Below are positions 41,017 to 50,297 of a stretch of DNA of 64,000 nucleotides, in pieces. Within the stretch, counting starts at the first letter, position 1; the number at the start of each line of letters is the position of its first letter. The stretch spans positions 5,596-69,595 of the forward strand of contig JBBQXS010000020.1 of NCBI GenBank assembly GCA_038209365.1. Direction: 5' to 3'. This stretch comes from DASQHW01 sp038209365 (GTDB lineage: Bacteria; Actinomycetota; Acidimicrobiia; IMCC26256; PALSA-610). Under the pieces are notes generated by a model. The model did no database searches, had not been told where the DNA came from, and saw only the letters and a list, made by a program, of their open reading frames with translations. The position numbers and the translations under genes were made by a program.

Positions 41017-41475
41017 TCATCGGTCGCGGAGGAGCGGCTCCAGCGCGGTGACATAGTCGGTGAGTCGCGCGGCGAGCTCGACGACGAGCTCCGCGTCGCC
41101 GAGATCGGGATCGGGCCATGTCTCGGAGACGCGCCGCCACACGTCCGGGCGCCCGAGAAACGGACCGACGACCGCGTCGCGGCCGATCACTCGGCGCCAC
41201 CGCTTCTCGCTCGCACGAAGGTGCGCGATCACGGCCTCGTTGTCCGCGACCTTCGGGTACTCGGCGTGGAAACCGATCTCGACCGCCAGCACTCTCGCCA
41301 GCTCGTCGTTGTCCGGGCCGATCACCTGGGCCTCGTAGTGCTCCCGTGGCGGAGCCTCGGGTCCGAACCACACCTTGATGCCATAGCGGTGGGCGCGGAG
41401 GCGCAGCTCGCCGAGCTCGGAAGGCGCCATGCCCCGCAGCGCGTACGCGACCTCGTCGAACAGCGAAAGCTCCAT
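41017..41475 (-). CDS. Conserved hypothetical protein
   Basis: 152 residues from ATG 41475. All-helical and strongly acidic C-terminus; contains KVWFGPEAPPREHYEAQVI, GFHAEYPKVADNEAVIAHL and DLGDAELVVELAARL. Resembles small actinobacterial proteins often encoded by VOC genes; I know no function. No signal or membrane segment. Divergent from the VOC gene by 36 bases. Confidence 0.7.
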   Translation of the reverse strand: MELSLFDEVAYALRGMAPSELGELRLRAHRYGIKVWFGPEAPPREHYEAQVIGPDNDELARVLAVEIGFHAEYPKVADNEAVIAHLRASEKRWRRVIGRDAVVGPFLGRPDVWRRVSETWPDPDLGDAELVVELAARLTDYVTALEPLLRDR

Positions 41476-41498
41476 CGGGCAAGCTTTGTCGCCGGGAG

Positions 41499-41504
41499 TA
41501 CCGT
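41499..41504 (+). promoter_or_regulatory. Leaderless -10 hexamer that sets the VOC start
   Basis: TACCGT ends 7 bases before GTG 41512. This geometry is the reason for choosing that GTG over ATG 41530. Confidence 0.5.
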
Positions 41505-41511
41505 CGTGCAG

Positions 41512-41919
41512 GTGACGAACGGGGGGGCGATGCGGATGGCCGTGCAGCTGAACCACACGATCGTGTTCGCACACGACAACTCGAAATCGGCGACGTTCCT
41601 GGCCGACATCCTCGGACTCGAGCCGCCGAGCAGCTACGGGCCGTTCATGGTCGTCGAGGTCGCCAACGGCACCAGCCTCGATTTCATGGAGACCCATGAC
41701 GAGATCCCGTGGCAGCACTACGCGTTCCTGGTCGGCGAAGACGAGTTCGACGAGATCTTCGGCCGGATCCGCGACCGGGCGCTCCCGTACTGGGCAGACC
41801 CGCATCACGGCGAGCCGGGCGAGATCAACCATCACGATGGTGGTCGGGGCGTGTATTTCGAGGACCCCGACGGTCACAACCTCGAGATCATCACCCGTCC
41901 GTACGGCAGCGGCGCCTGA
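41512..41919 (+). CDS. VOC family protein
   Basis: 135 residues from GTG 41512 (129 if ATG 41530 is used). Metal ligands visible: QLNHTIVFAHDN (His), SLDFMETHD (Glu), PWQHYAFLVGED (His) and GRGVYFEDPDGHNLEI (Glu). A small glyoxalase/fosfomycin-resistance-type metalloenzyme. It lies 90 bases ahead of the AcrA1-like gene on the same strand. Confidence 0.87.
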   Translation: MTNGGAMRMAVQLNHTIVFAHDNSKSATFLADILGLEPPSSYGPFMVVEVANGTSLDFMETHDEIPWQHYAFLVGEDEFDEIFGRIRDRALPYWADPHHGEPGEINHHDGGRGVYFEDPDGHNLEIITRPYGSGA

Positions 41920-42008
41920 GCCAGACCCGGTCTGACCTCTCCTGTTCTCGACGGGCGCGATCGCGCGAGGCTTGGCGGCACCAAGGTGCCGGCCGAAGGG
42001 AAGACAGC

Positions 42009-44018
42009 ATGCGCGCGGTCATGACCGGTGCGACCGGGTTCATCGGACGAAATCTCCTGGCGCGGCTCTTGGAGCGCGACGAGCAAGTGTTCGCGGTCGT
42101 GCGGCCCGGTTCAGTCGAACGGCTGCGTGCCATCGGCCGTCGCCTCGGCGCCGACGACCGCCTCATCGTCCCCATCGAAGGAGACCTGCGCGATCCTCGG
42201 CTCGGTGTGAGCGACGACGACCTCGAGCGGATCTCGCGCGCGGAGCACTTCTTCCACGTCGCCGCCGTCTACGACCTCGCGGCCGACGCGACGGCGACCG
42301 GCGTGGCCAACGTCGACGGCACACGCCACGCGCTCGAGCTCGCGGGCGCGGCGGAGGTGGGCTGCTTCCATCAGCTCAGTTCGATCGCCGTGGCCGGGCG
42401 CTACGAAGGCACGTTCACCGAAGCGATGCTCGACGAAGCGACCGGGCTCGACCATCCCTACTTCGCGACGAAGCACGAGTCCGAACGGCTTGTCCGCGAG
42501 ACGTGTCCGGTGCCATGGCGTGTGTACCGGCCGAGCCTCGTCGTCGGCCGGTCCGACAATGGCGAGATGGACAAGGTCGACGGTCCTTACTACTTCTTCT
42601 CGTGGCTGAAGCGGCTGGCGGCGGTGCCGAACCCCGCGCCCGTCGCGCTGCCGTTCGATGGGCTGGTGAATCTCGTGCCCGTCGACTACGTCGCCGCGGC
42701 GATCGATCACATCGCGCACCGCGGGGATCTCGACGGCCGCGTGTTCCACATCGTCGATCCCGCGCCGCTCACGGTCGTAGAGGTGCTCGACCGGTTCTCA
42801 CGTGTCGCGGGTGGCCCGCACTTCGTGACGCTCCCCCTGCCGGGTCCGGCGCGTGCGCTCGTCAACAGTCTCGTGCGCGCTCCCGCGGCCATTGCCCTGG
42901 ACCGGCTCGGCCTTCCCGCCGCGATCGCCGACTACCTGTCGTGGTCGACACGTTTCGACACGACGAACACCGACGCCGCCCTTGCAGGCAGCGGGATTGC
43001 GTTGCCGCGGCTCGAGACGTATGCGGGAGTGCTGTGGAACTTCTGGCGCCGGCGGCTCGACCCGGCCTCCCGGGCCAAAGGCCACCTCGGCCGCGCGGTC
43101 AGCGGCCGCACCGTCATGATCACCGGAGCCTCTTCGGGCATCGGCCGCGCCACTGCATTGAAGGTCGCCGAGGCCGGCGGGATCCCGCTGCTCGTCGCCC
43201 GCGGCGCCGACGCGCTCGAAGCAACGAAGGCCGAGATCGTGAAGGCGGGCGGGACCGCGTTCGTCTATCGCGCCGACCTCTCCGACATCGAGGATTGCCA
43301 GCGACTTGCGAAGGAAGTGATCGCGGCGCACGGCGGTGTCGACGTGCTCGTCAACAACGCCGGCCGCTCGATTCGGCGATCGGTCGCGGCCTCGGCGGAC
43401 CGGTTCCACGACTTCGAGCGCACGATGCAGCTCAACTACTTCGGTGCGGTGGCGCTGATCCTCGCGTTGCTGCCCCCGATGCGCGCACGCAAGCGAGGCC
43501 ACATCGTCAACGTGTCGTCGATCGGCGTGCAGACGTATCCGCCGCGATTCGCGGCGTACGTGGCGTCGAAGGCCGCGCTCGACGCGTTCTCGCGATGCAT
43601 CGCCTCCGAGGTACACGCGGACAAGGTCCGGCTGACCACGGTGCACATGCCGCTCGTGCGCACCCCGATGATCGCCCCGACCTCGATCTACCGGAGCTTC
43701 CCGACGCTCAGTCCTGACGAGGCGGCGAATCTGATCTGCCTCGCGATCGCGCAACAGCCCAAACGCGTGTCGACACCCGTCGGAATTCTGGCGCAGTTCA
43801 CGGGGGTGATCGCGCCCGACATCCAGGACCGCGTGCTCAACATGGCATATCAGATCTTCCCCGAGTCTCCTGCCGCGCGCGGGGAGAAGCCGAAGGAAGC
43901 GGTCGACCCCGCGGTCACGTTCGTGCCTGGTGAGTCGCGCACGGACCGCCCGGAACGCCAAGAGCTCTCGCTCCCCGCCAAGGCCATGGTCCAACTCCTG
44001 CGCGGCATTCACTGGTAG
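42009..44018 (+). CDS. AcrA1-like bifunctional reductase: extended SDR fused to classical SDR
   Basis: 669 residues from ATG 42009. N-terminal NAD(P)-binding TGATGFIG (residues 6-13) and a catalytic YFATK make an extended-SDR acyl-CoA reductase domain (~1-340); a second Rossmann TVMITGASSGIG near 368 with NNAG, Ser and YVASK (~517) makes a classical SDR. This domain order matches mycobacterial AcrA1, a fatty acyl-CoA reductase with aldehyde-to-alcohol activity. It points to wax-ester or fatty-alcohol synthesis. The RnfD-like gene follows after eight bases. Confidence 0.88.
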   Translation: MRAVMTGATGFIGRNLLARLLERDEQVFAVVRPGSVERLRAIGRRLGADDRLIVPIEGDLRDPRLGVSDDDLERISRAEHFFHVAAVYDLAADATATGVANVDGTRHALELAGAAEVGCFHQLSSIAVAGRYEGTFTEAMLDEATGLDHPYFATKHESERLVRETCPVPWRVYRPSLVVGRSDNGEMDKVDGPYYFFSWLKRLAAVPNPAPVALPFDGLVNLVPVDYVAAAIDHIAHRGDLDGRVFHIVDPAPLTVVEVLDRFSRVAGGPHFVTLPLPGPARALVNSLVRAPAAIALDRLGLPAAIADYLSWSTRFDTTNTDAALAGSGIALPRLETYAGVLWNFWRRRLDPASRAKGHLGRAVSGRTVMITGASSGIGRATALKVAEAGGIPLLVARGADALEATKAEIVKAGGTAFVYRADLSDIEDCQRLAKEVIAAHGGVDVLVNNAGRSIRRSVAASADRFHDFERTMQLNYFGAVALILALLPPMRARKRGHIVNVSSIGVQTYPPRFAAYVASKAALDAFSRCIASEVHADKVRLTTVHMPLVRTPMIAPTSIYRSFPTLSPDEAANLICLAIAQQPKRVSTPVGILAQFTGVIAPDIQDRVLNMAYQIFPESPAARGEKPKEAVDPAVTFVPGESRTDRPERQELSLPAKAMVQLLRGIHW

Positions 44019-44026
44019 CACCGAAC

Positions 44027-45574
44027 TTGCGTGACACGGAGCCCGAGGCGGGCGCGCCGCCACGCAGGTTCCGAGAGGTGCGAATCGGCAGCCTGCGGTA
44101 TCCGGTCGTGTTGCCCACCCGGCGCGACCCGCGGTTGCAGCTGGCGTGCGTCATCATCTCGCTGCACATCCTGGGCCAGTTGACATTCGACTTCGAGGTG
44201 TCGATCGCCCAGATCCTCGTGTCACTGTTGACGTGCGCCGTCTTGGAGCTTGCGGTCACGTTCTGGCGGCACCGTGCGCTTGTGTGGCCCGCGAGCGCAC
44301 TCCTCACGGGGAACGGCGTCGCCTTCGTCTTGCGCGTCCCCGGGACGCAACACGGCGATTGGTGGAGCATGCGCGGCGCCTGGATCTTCGCCGCGACGGG
44401 GGCGGTCTCGCTGTTCTCGAAGTACGTGATTCGCGTACGGGGCCGGCACGTGTTCAACCCGTCGAACTTCGGCCTGCTCGCCTGCTTCTTGCTTCTCGGT
44501 CCGCGCCGGGCAGACCCACTCGATCTCTGGTGGGGGGCGATGTCGCCGAGCATGGCGCTCGCGCTGGCCATCATCGTCGTCGGCGGTCTGGTGATCCTCT
44601 CGCATCTTCGATTGCTGAGTCTCGCCGTCGCGTTCTGGGTTGCCTTTGCGGGGGCGATCGGCATCCTCGCGGCGACCGGGCATTGCATCACCGCGCGCTG
44701 GCACGTGGGGCCGATTTGCGACCGCGCGTTCTGGGTGCTGCTCGTGACCTCGCCCGAGATCCTCGTGTTCTTGTTCTTCATGATCACGGATCCCAAGACG
44801 ATTCCGATCGGGCGTGCGAGTCGCACGGTCTACGCGGTCGCCGTCGCAGTCGTCGCCGCGCTGCTCATCGCGCCGCAGCGAACGGAGTTCGGCACCAAGG
44901 TTGCGGTCCTCGGCGCCCTCGCGCTCGTGTGCGCGGCCCGGCCGCTCCTCGAATCGCTGTTTCCCGTCGGTTCGGAGCACGCCGGCGTGCCGGCGTGGCT
45001 GCCGGTCTCGGGCCTTGCCCGCGGAAAACTCGCGATCGCCGCGATTGCGATCTTGGCGATATCCCTTTTCGCGGCCGGGATGCACGCGCGCTCGAGTGAC
45101 GAGGTTGGTGTCGGTGTCGGGCGGGCAGCCAATGGGCGCGCGGCGGGGGTGCCGGCCGTGCGGGTGCGCGACGACCGGCTCTCGGGGCAGATCAGCATGG
45201 CATCGGCCCGGGTGATCGCCGCCGACGTCGTCGAGGACCTCAGCATCCAGGCCGACGCGCTGCGCCGGCTCGATCGTTCCCTCGTTGCCGGCGCCGCCAC
45301 CGGCGCATGGCGCACCCAACTGGAGGAACAGATCGACCGCTCGCGCGGTGCCGGCGAGATCGCCGTCCCGACCCACGACCCCGAAGAGGTCATCGTCTCG
45401 GTTGCCCGAAGGAAAGCGCAACGCGCGCCCGCGATCCTGGCCACTGTTCGGGGATCGGTGGGCACGGGCGGCGACGCTCGACGCTTCGAGGAGACGTTCG
45501 AGGTGAAGCGCATCCGATCCCGCTTCCTGCTCGCCTCCGATCAGCCCCCGGAAGGATGGAGCCCGCCGCCGTGA
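44027..45574 (+). CDS. RnfD/NqrB-like polytopic membrane protein (UnbU-like) with C-terminal soluble domain
   Basis: 515 residues; TTG 44027 start, in the shadow of the previous gene, is uncertain. About eleven hydrophobic segments between residues 37 and 352, with FNPSNFGL (~143-150) and MITDPKTIP (~252-260), motifs shared with NQR2/RnfD and with 'enediyne biosynthesis protein UnbU'. The covalent-FMN SGAT-type Thr motif is not seen. A ~160-residue extracytoplasmic domain of unknown fold follows. Possible membrane electron-transfer role; an enediyne link is not implied. Confidence 0.75.
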   Translation: MRDTEPEAGAPPRRFREVRIGSLRYPVVLPTRRDPRLQLACVIISLHILGQLTFDFEVSIAQILVSLLTCAVLELAVTFWRHRALVWPASALLTGNGVAFVLRVPGTQHGDWWSMRGAWIFAATGAVSLFSKYVIRVRGRHVFNPSNFGLLACFLLLGPRRADPLDLWWGAMSPSMALALAIIVVGGLVILSHLRLLSLAVAFWVAFAGAIGILAATGHCITARWHVGPICDRAFWVLLVTSPEILVFLFFMITDPKTIPIGRASRTVYAVAVAVVAALLIAPQRTEFGTKVAVLGALALVCAARPLLESLFPVGSEHAGVPAWLPVSGLARGKLAIAAIAILAISLFAAGMHARSSDEVGVGVGRAANGRAAGVPAVRVRDDRLSGQISMASARVIAADVVEDLSIQADALRRLDRSLVAGAATGAWRTQLEEQIDRSRGAGEIAVPTHDPEEVIVSVARRKAQRAPAILATVRGSVGTGGDARRFEETFEVKRIRSRFLLASDQPPEGWSPPP

Positions 45575-45598
45575 TGCACGCGCTCGATTCGATTGCGG

Positions 45599-46279
45599 TC
45601 AGCCGGTCGGGCCGAAACGCTCCACGCGTATGCGATCCGTCGGTTGGCCGAGGCCGACGATGACGTCGCTGGCGGCATCCGCGAACCCGGGGGATCCACA
45701 GATGTACGCCGTGGCGCTTTGCGCGAGCGGCTGCGTGATGTCCTCGCTCACAAGCCTTCCCGGCGGCCGCGTCGCGGACGCGGCGCGGGTGTACACGATG
45801 TTCGTCTCGGGACCGGGGAGCTCCTCCGCGTAGTAGAGGTCGCCGGGGGTGCGAACCGAGACGACGAGCCGAACGAGGTGCGACCGCTGCGTTCGGCGCG
45901 CCAGCCGCAGCATGGCCATCAGCGGCACCAGCCCGGAGCCACCTCCGACGAGCAGCGCCGGCGTGTAGCCCCTCCACACGAACCATCCTCCGATCGGCCC
46001 CTTCACCTCGAGCTCGTCGCCGACCATGACGACGTCATGCAGGAACATCGAGACCTCGCCGCCCTCGAGTCGTTCGACCGTGAGCTCGAACTCGTTGGAG
46101 CCGTCCGGCGCCGACGCGACCGAATACGACCGTGCGGCCGTGTACCCGTCGGGCGCGGTCAATCGCACGACGTAGTGCTGGCCCGCGAGACGAGGCGACG
46201 GCTCGGCGACCGCGAGCCGAAACGTCTTCGCGCGCGACGTCTCGTTCTTGATGGCCACAACACTGGCCGTTTGCCACAC
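45599..46279 (-). CDS. Ferredoxin-reductase-like FAD-binding oxidoreductase
   Basis: 226 residues from GTG 46279. FNR fold: RSYSVASAPD (FAD, RxYS), GPIGGWF, LVGGGSGLVPLMAMLR (NAD(P)-binding) and YICGSPGFADAASD at the C-terminus. No [2Fe-2S] domain. A CTG at 46288 overlaps the preceding stop, but GTG 46279 is a normal start five bases after it. It is co-transcribed with the sulfite-oxidase-like gene and is its likely electron acceptor or donor. Confidence 0.87.
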   Translation of the reverse strand: MWQTASVVAIKNETSRAKTFRLAVAEPSPRLAGQHYVVRLTAPDGYTAARSYSVASAPDGSNEFELTVERLEGGEVSMFLHDVVMVGDELEVKGPIGGWFVWRGYTPALLVGGGSGLVPLMAMLRLARRTQRSHLVRLVVSVRTPGDLYYAEELPGPETNIVYTRAASATRPPGRLVSEDITQPLAQSATAYICGSPGFADAASDVIVGLGQPTDRIRVERFGPTG

Positions 46280-46284
46280 GCCGG

Positions 46285-46896
46285 TCAGTCTCCCTGGTAC
46301 CGCTGTTCGAGCCAAGGATCGCCCCGGTCGTGGTACCCGTTGCGCTCCCAGAAACCCGGTTCGTCGTGGTCGAGGAGTTGCAGGCCCGACACCCACTTCG
46401 CGCTCTTCCAGAAATAGCGGTGCGGTACGAGCAACCGGGCGGGGCCACCGTGCTCGACCGGAAGCGGACGGCCTTCGTACTCCCACACGACCCACGCACG
46501 CCCCTCGGTGACGTCGGCCAACGGCAAGTTGGTCGTGTAGCCGGTGTGCGACCTCGCGAGGACGTGCGTCGCGCTCGGCCGCGGACTTGCGGCGTGCAGG
46601 AGCGTGTCGACCGAGACACCCGCGAACGTCACGCCGAGCTTCGACCATGTCGTGACGCAGTGAATGTCACCCTCGAAGGTCGCGGGTGCCAACGCACGGA
46701 TCTCGTCCCACGTCCACGTCACTTCGTGTTCGACGAGACCGTCGATCGTGAAGGTCCACGAGCTGGTCTCGAGCTTGGGCGTGACCTCGGCGGTCAGGAC
46801 CGGCCACTCATTGCCGGTGTCGTACTGCCCCGGCGGGAGCCGGGGGTCGCGAGCCGCACGTCCCCGACCCGCGAACCCTCGTGTGAACTTCGCCAT
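46285..46896 (-). CDS. Sulfite-oxidase-like molybdopterin oxidoreductase
   Basis: 203 residues from ATG 46896, after GAGGGGAG. Mo-pterin domain with Cys80 in DIHCVTTWS as the molybdenum ligand, HTGYTTNLP and GGPARLLVPHRYFWKSAKW for pterin binding. No Tat or Sec signal, no dimerisation domain and no heme, so a short cytosolic YedY/SorA-relative. Paired with an FAD reductase, a common actinobacterial two-component set; the substrate (sulfite, methionine sulfoxide or other) is not known. Confidence 0.9.
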   Translation of the reverse strand: MAKFTRGFAGRGRAARDPRLPPGQYDTGNEWPVLTAEVTPKLETSSWTFTIDGLVEHEVTWTWDEIRALAPATFEGDIHCVTTWSKLGVTFAGVSVDTLLHAASPRPSATHVLARSHTGYTTNLPLADVTEGRAWVVWEYEGRPLPVEHGGPARLLVPHRYFWKSAKWVSGLQLLDHDEPGFWERNGYHDRGDPWLEQRYQGD

Positions 46897-46943
46897 CGCC
46901 GGCTCCCCTCGATCACGACATCAGCTTCATCATCGTCCGGGCA

Positions 46944-47486
46944 TCAACGCTCGGTCACCTCGTCGAACGCCGGCGGGTACGCGACCCGGCCTCGGAGCGA
47001 CGGGTCGTACCGGCGGAGGCGGAGGACCTGCGCCGCCTCGGGCGGCGCCCACGCGGGGAGCATGATCTCGATGCCGAGCGGGACGGAGTACTCGAAGCCG
47101 AACCTCCCGTAGTACTTCGGGCTGCCCTCGAGCACGACCAGGGGTTCGCCGCGTGCGTCGGCCCTGTCCGTGACCTCACGAACCAGTGCCGCACCGATGC
47201 CCTGATCCTGCGCGTCAGGCGCAACGGCGAGCGGCGAGAGGCTCGCGATCCAATGCTGCGCGTCCCCGTCGTGCAGCGCCACATAGCTGATCATCACGTG
47301 GCCGACGACGCGTCCGCGCCGCTCGGCGACGAGCGACAGCTCGGGGACAAAGTTCGGAGAAGCACGGATTCGCTCCACCAATCGCGCTTCCGCCGGAGAT
47401 CCGAACGCCGACGCGACGACCTCGGCGATCACCTCACGGTCTGCCGGCGCCTCGACGCGGATCGACACGCCGTCCAGGCGCTTCAC
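46944..47486 (-). CDS. GNAT family N-acetyltransferase
   Basis: 180 residues. YhbS-like GNAT: acetyl-CoA-binding LSPLAVAPDAQDQGIGAALVREV (R/QxxGxG/A) and the adjacent VLEGSPKYYGRFGFE. Substrate unknown. The start overlaps the upstream coiled-coil gene stop (ATGA, 47483-47486). Confidence 0.9.
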   Translation of the reverse strand: MKRLDGVSIRVEAPADREVIAEVVASAFGSPAEARLVERIRASPNFVPELSLVAERRGRVVGHVMISYVALHDGDAQHWIASLSPLAVAPDAQDQGIGAALVREVTDRADARGEPLVVLEGSPKYYGRFGFEYSVPLGIEIMLPAWAPPEAAQVLRLRRYDPSLRGRVAYPPAFDEVTER

Positions 47487-48304
47487 GCGCGGTCTTCGAG
47501 GCGGGCAACCGCCTCTTCGCTTCGTACGACGGCCGCGTCCGCTCGCTCCGCCGCTTGGCGGGCGACGTCGCGCGCCCTGCGGGCGGCCGCAAGCTCCTGG
47601 TCCAGACGCTTGGCCGCCGCCTCGGCGTCCTTGACGGCGCGTTCTGCCGCACGCATCGCTTCGGCGGCATCCGCCGCCTCACCTCGATGGCGTTCGAGCT
47701 TCTCGCGAGCATCGACCAGCCGGCGCGAGGGCGGCGACGGTGCGCGGGGCGGAGGCGACGCCCCACGCCGCGGCCGGCGATCGCGCATCGCCGGAGAGGG
47801 GATCGACGACGCGAGGCCTGCGAACAGATCTCCGTCGGTCCTTTCATCCGCATCGATTCCGGCGAGCTCGCCCCGGCCCAGCTCTGCGGCGAGAGGCTCG
47901 GAACCCACGATGGCCTGTAGCGCGTTCTCGATGTCTCGTACCTGCGCGTCGCCCGAGCGGCCCGATTCGTCGACGATTCGACGCGCCGACCGCGCGACCG
48001 CACCCATGGCGTTTCTTCGCCGCGCGAGCGCCGCGCGAAGGACGTCCGCGTCGGCGCCCTCGAGCACGTCGTTCTGCGCGGCGCGGGCGCCTTCCGAAGA
48101 CGCGAGCAACTCCGCGATCGCGTCGGGATCGCTCCTCACGACCTGATTGAGCGCCCACACAGGTACCGGCGGCCGGCGCAGCCGTTTGACGGCGGCCGCC
48201 TCGTCCTTGTCCCCTGCAGCGCGCAGCTCGCGCGCGAGCTGGTCGCGCGCGGCGACGAACTCGTCGGGCGCGACCGCGAACAGGTCGCGTCGCGAGCCCG
48301 TCAT
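47483..48304 (-). CDS. Coiled-coil actinobacterial hypothetical protein
   Basis: 273 residues. N-terminal block LFAVAPDEFVAARDQLARELR, AVKRLRRPPVPVWALNQ and a C-terminal ~85-residue Ala/Arg/Glu coiled coil (RAAERAVKDAEAAAKRL...). The pattern DEFV.ARD.LA.EL...GD...A.AVK.LR.P is shared by a widespread actinobacterial family with no assigned function. A Pro/Arg-rich hinge lies near 175-195. Coupled to the GNAT gene. Confidence 0.82.
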   Translation of the reverse strand: MTGSRRDLFAVAPDEFVAARDQLARELRAAGDKDEAAAVKRLRRPPVPVWALNQVVRSDPDAIAELLASSEGARAAQNDVLEGADADVLRAALARRRNAMGAVARSARRIVDESGRSGDAQVRDIENALQAIVGSEPLAAELGRGELAGIDADERTDGDLFAGLASSIPSPAMRDRRPRRGASPPPRAPSPPSRRLVDAREKLERHRGEAADAAEAMRAAERAVKDAEAAAKRLDQELAAARRARDVARQAAERADAAVVRSEEAVARLEDRA

Positions 48305-48326
48305 GCACCAGGGGGTCGCCGGCGAC

Positions 48327-49403
48327 TCACGACCGCGCGGTCATGGTGCACACATGTCCGATGTGCGGATCGGATCGGCCGTCGAGCAGCTCGTGATACG
48401 TCACCGCGACCGCGTCGGGACCGGACGCCAGGCGGAGCTCGAGCCAGCCGTCGGTCCACGTACTGAAGGTGCGCCACGCGTCTCCCACCCGTCGGTCGAG
48501 CTCGTCCTGACCCCACTCGCCGGCGCGCTTCGCAATTTGCGTGGGCGCGAAGAAGAACGCAGGCTGCGGCCCGACCAGGGCGCGGTCCGACTCCGGCGTG
48601 TGGTCCCAGTGCGTGCCCCCGACGATCATGCTGTGCGCCAGCTGGTCGCCGAAGCGCTCGTGCACCGTGGCCTGCACATCGCGGTTGCCGGCGATGTCGA
48701 TGAAGATCGCGCCGCGCGGTGCCATGGCATCAATCTCGCCGTACGTCACGACGTCGTGGTAGCAGCCGAGCTTCTCGACGAACGCGCGGTTGGTGTCCGA
48801 GGTCAGTCCGATCACGCGCACGCCCGAGCGGTCGTGCAGGAGGTGAGCCGAACCGATCGCGGTCTTGCTCGACGCGCTCGAGATGATCACCTCCGACACG
48901 CCGAAGAATTCGTTGTCTGCGAGGGAGTCGTCGATCATGAACGATGTGAAGAACAGTGGCCACAGCACCATCTGCTGCCCTTCGCGCCCGGCTGCGTAGA
49001 TCGGATCGGCGTCGACGCGGAGGTAGCGGTTGTACGCACCGGCCATCGGTTGCCGGTGCGGCGCGAGGTCCGTGAACCCTCGCCCGTCGACCTTGCCCGT
49101 CGTCACGACGAGCTCGTCGCTCATCGGGAAGTAGCCGTACACCCGCTGACCGAGCTCAACGGAGGCATTTCGAGACTCGACGACTTCGCCGAACCCCCAC
49201 ACCGGGATGCGACCCCAGTTGTCCTCGGCGGGGAAGAACTTCCAGTACTGGAGTGCATCGCCGAACGCGCCGTAGGTGATGTTGTTCGCCGTGAGAGCGA
49301 AGCCGTCGACGCGCAGCCGGACATCGCCGGCGCCGACCGGCGCCGGTTCGCCGGCTGCGATACGAGTCCGGTGCAGATCCGTGCGGTCGACCTCGAAGTT
49401 CAT
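48327..49403 (-). CDS. DUF2855 family protein
   Basis: 358 residues. MDR-like fold with N-terminal VRLRVDGFALTANNITYGAFGDAL and YWKFFPAEDNWGRIPVWGFGEV, which are diagnostic of DUF2855, and a Rossmann-like SSASSKTAIGSAHLL for nucleotide binding. Members are predicted zinc-free quinone-oxidoreductase relatives with no proven reaction. Normal length. 33 bases downstream of the DUF899 gene on the same strand. Confidence 0.9.
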   Translation of the reverse strand: MNFEVDRTDLHRTRIAAGEPAPVGAGDVRLRVDGFALTANNITYGAFGDALQYWKFFPAEDNWGRIPVWGFGEVVESRNASVELGQRVYGYFPMSDELVVTTGKVDGRGFTDLAPHRQPMAGAYNRYLRVDADPIYAAGREGQQMVLWPLFFTSFMIDDSLADNEFFGVSEVIISSASSKTAIGSAHLLHDRSGVRVIGLTSDTNRAFVEKLGCYHDVVTYGEIDAMAPRGAIFIDIAGNRDVQATVHERFGDQLAHSMIVGGTHWDHTPESDRALVGPQPAFFFAPTQIAKRAGEWGQDELDRRVGDAWRTFSTWTDGWLELRLASGPDAVAVTYHELLDGRSDPHIGHVCTMTARS

Positions 49404-49436
49404 CCATGGGAGTCTTCCAAACTTCGCGGTCGACCG

Positions 49437-50180
49437 CTACGAGAAGTCGGGAACTGCACCTCGTGCCTCGGCGGCACGGCCCTTGGGCTCCTCCCAATCC
49501 TCTTGCCGGCCGAGCGCGGTCTCGTCCAGCAGGTAATACGAGCCGCCCATGGTCTCCAGCCCGCGCGCGTACACGGAGTATGTGTGGAAGATGTCGTCGT
49601 CGACGCGCAAGAAGGCGCTTCGACCCGGGCCCTCGATCGGCTCTTGGCCCTCGACATAGATGGACGTACCGGCGCGCTCGTGCTCTTCCTTCGAGCGAAA
49701 GTTGTACTCCACCGGCGCAACAGATTCGTCCAGCGTGACGTGGAAGTCGTAGTTGAAGTCGCTGCCGTACGACGAGAACCAGGGAAACGCCCAGCCCTTC
49801 TTCGCCTTGTACTTCTCGACCTTGTCAATCGGCGCGCGCGAGACGTACACCAGCGTCGTGTCCCGGGCATGCAAGTGCGCGATGAGCCCCGGCGACATCT
49901 CGTCGGCGCCCGCCGAACAACTCGGGCACCCATCCTCCCAGCTCGGGTCGAACATGAAGTGACACACGATCAGCTGGTGGCGGCCGTCGAACAGGTCGAG
50001 AAGGCTGACCTTGCCGTCCGGGCCCTCGAACACGTATTCCTTGTCGATCTTGACCATGGGGAGACGCCGACGATCCGCGGTCAGCGCGTCTCGTTGCCGG
50101 GTGAGCTCCTTCTCGCGGGTCAACAACTCCTTGCGAGCAGCCACCCACTGGTCGCGTGACACGACCTTCGGAAGACTCAT
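49437..50180 (-). CDS. DUF899 thioredoxin-like protein
   Basis: 247 residues from ATG 50180, with GAGGAGAG upstream. MVKIDKEYVFEGPDGKVSLLDLFDGR, FMFDPSWEDGCPSCSAGAD (CxxC of thioredoxin-fold type), LVYVSRAPIDKVEKYKAKKGW and SSYGSDFNYDFHVT are DUF899 signatures. Predicted thiol or peroxide-related protein of unknown role. Downstream of aconitase by 117 bases. Confidence 0.92.
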   Translation of the reverse strand: MSLPKVVSRDQWVAARKELLTREKELTRQRDALTADRRRLPMVKIDKEYVFEGPDGKVSLLDLFDGRHQLIVCHFMFDPSWEDGCPSCSAGADEMSPGLIAHLHARDTTLVYVSRAPIDKVEKYKAKKGWAFPWFSSYGSDFNYDFHVTLDESVAPVEYNFRSKEEHERAGTSIYVEGQEPIEGPGRSAFLRVDDDIFHTYSVYARGLETMGGSYYLLDETALGRQEDWEEPKGRAAEARGAVPDFS

Positions 50181-50297
50181 GGAGCTCTCCTCTGCATCGA
50201 CTCTGGGTGAACAATTCGAAGAGTGAGACCGGACGGCAACGCACAACTCATCGGTCTCACCACGCATTCTTGCCCACTCTCGACCGCGCGAAAAGTT

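Noticed and set aside
39860..41572. 570-codon minus-strand frame
   Set aside because: Runs antisense to the 2OG oxygenase and through other genes; no domain motif.
43000..43153. Possible frameshift or gene split between the two Rossmann domains at 42009-44018
   Set aside because: The frame is uninterrupted across the junction and the same two-domain fusion is known for AcrA1-type reductases.
44027..45574. Reading this gene as part of an enediyne biosynthetic cluster because of its UnbU-like motifs
   Set aside because: No enediyne PKS, UnbL/V or related genes are nearby; the family is broad and includes RnfD-type electron-transfer proteins.
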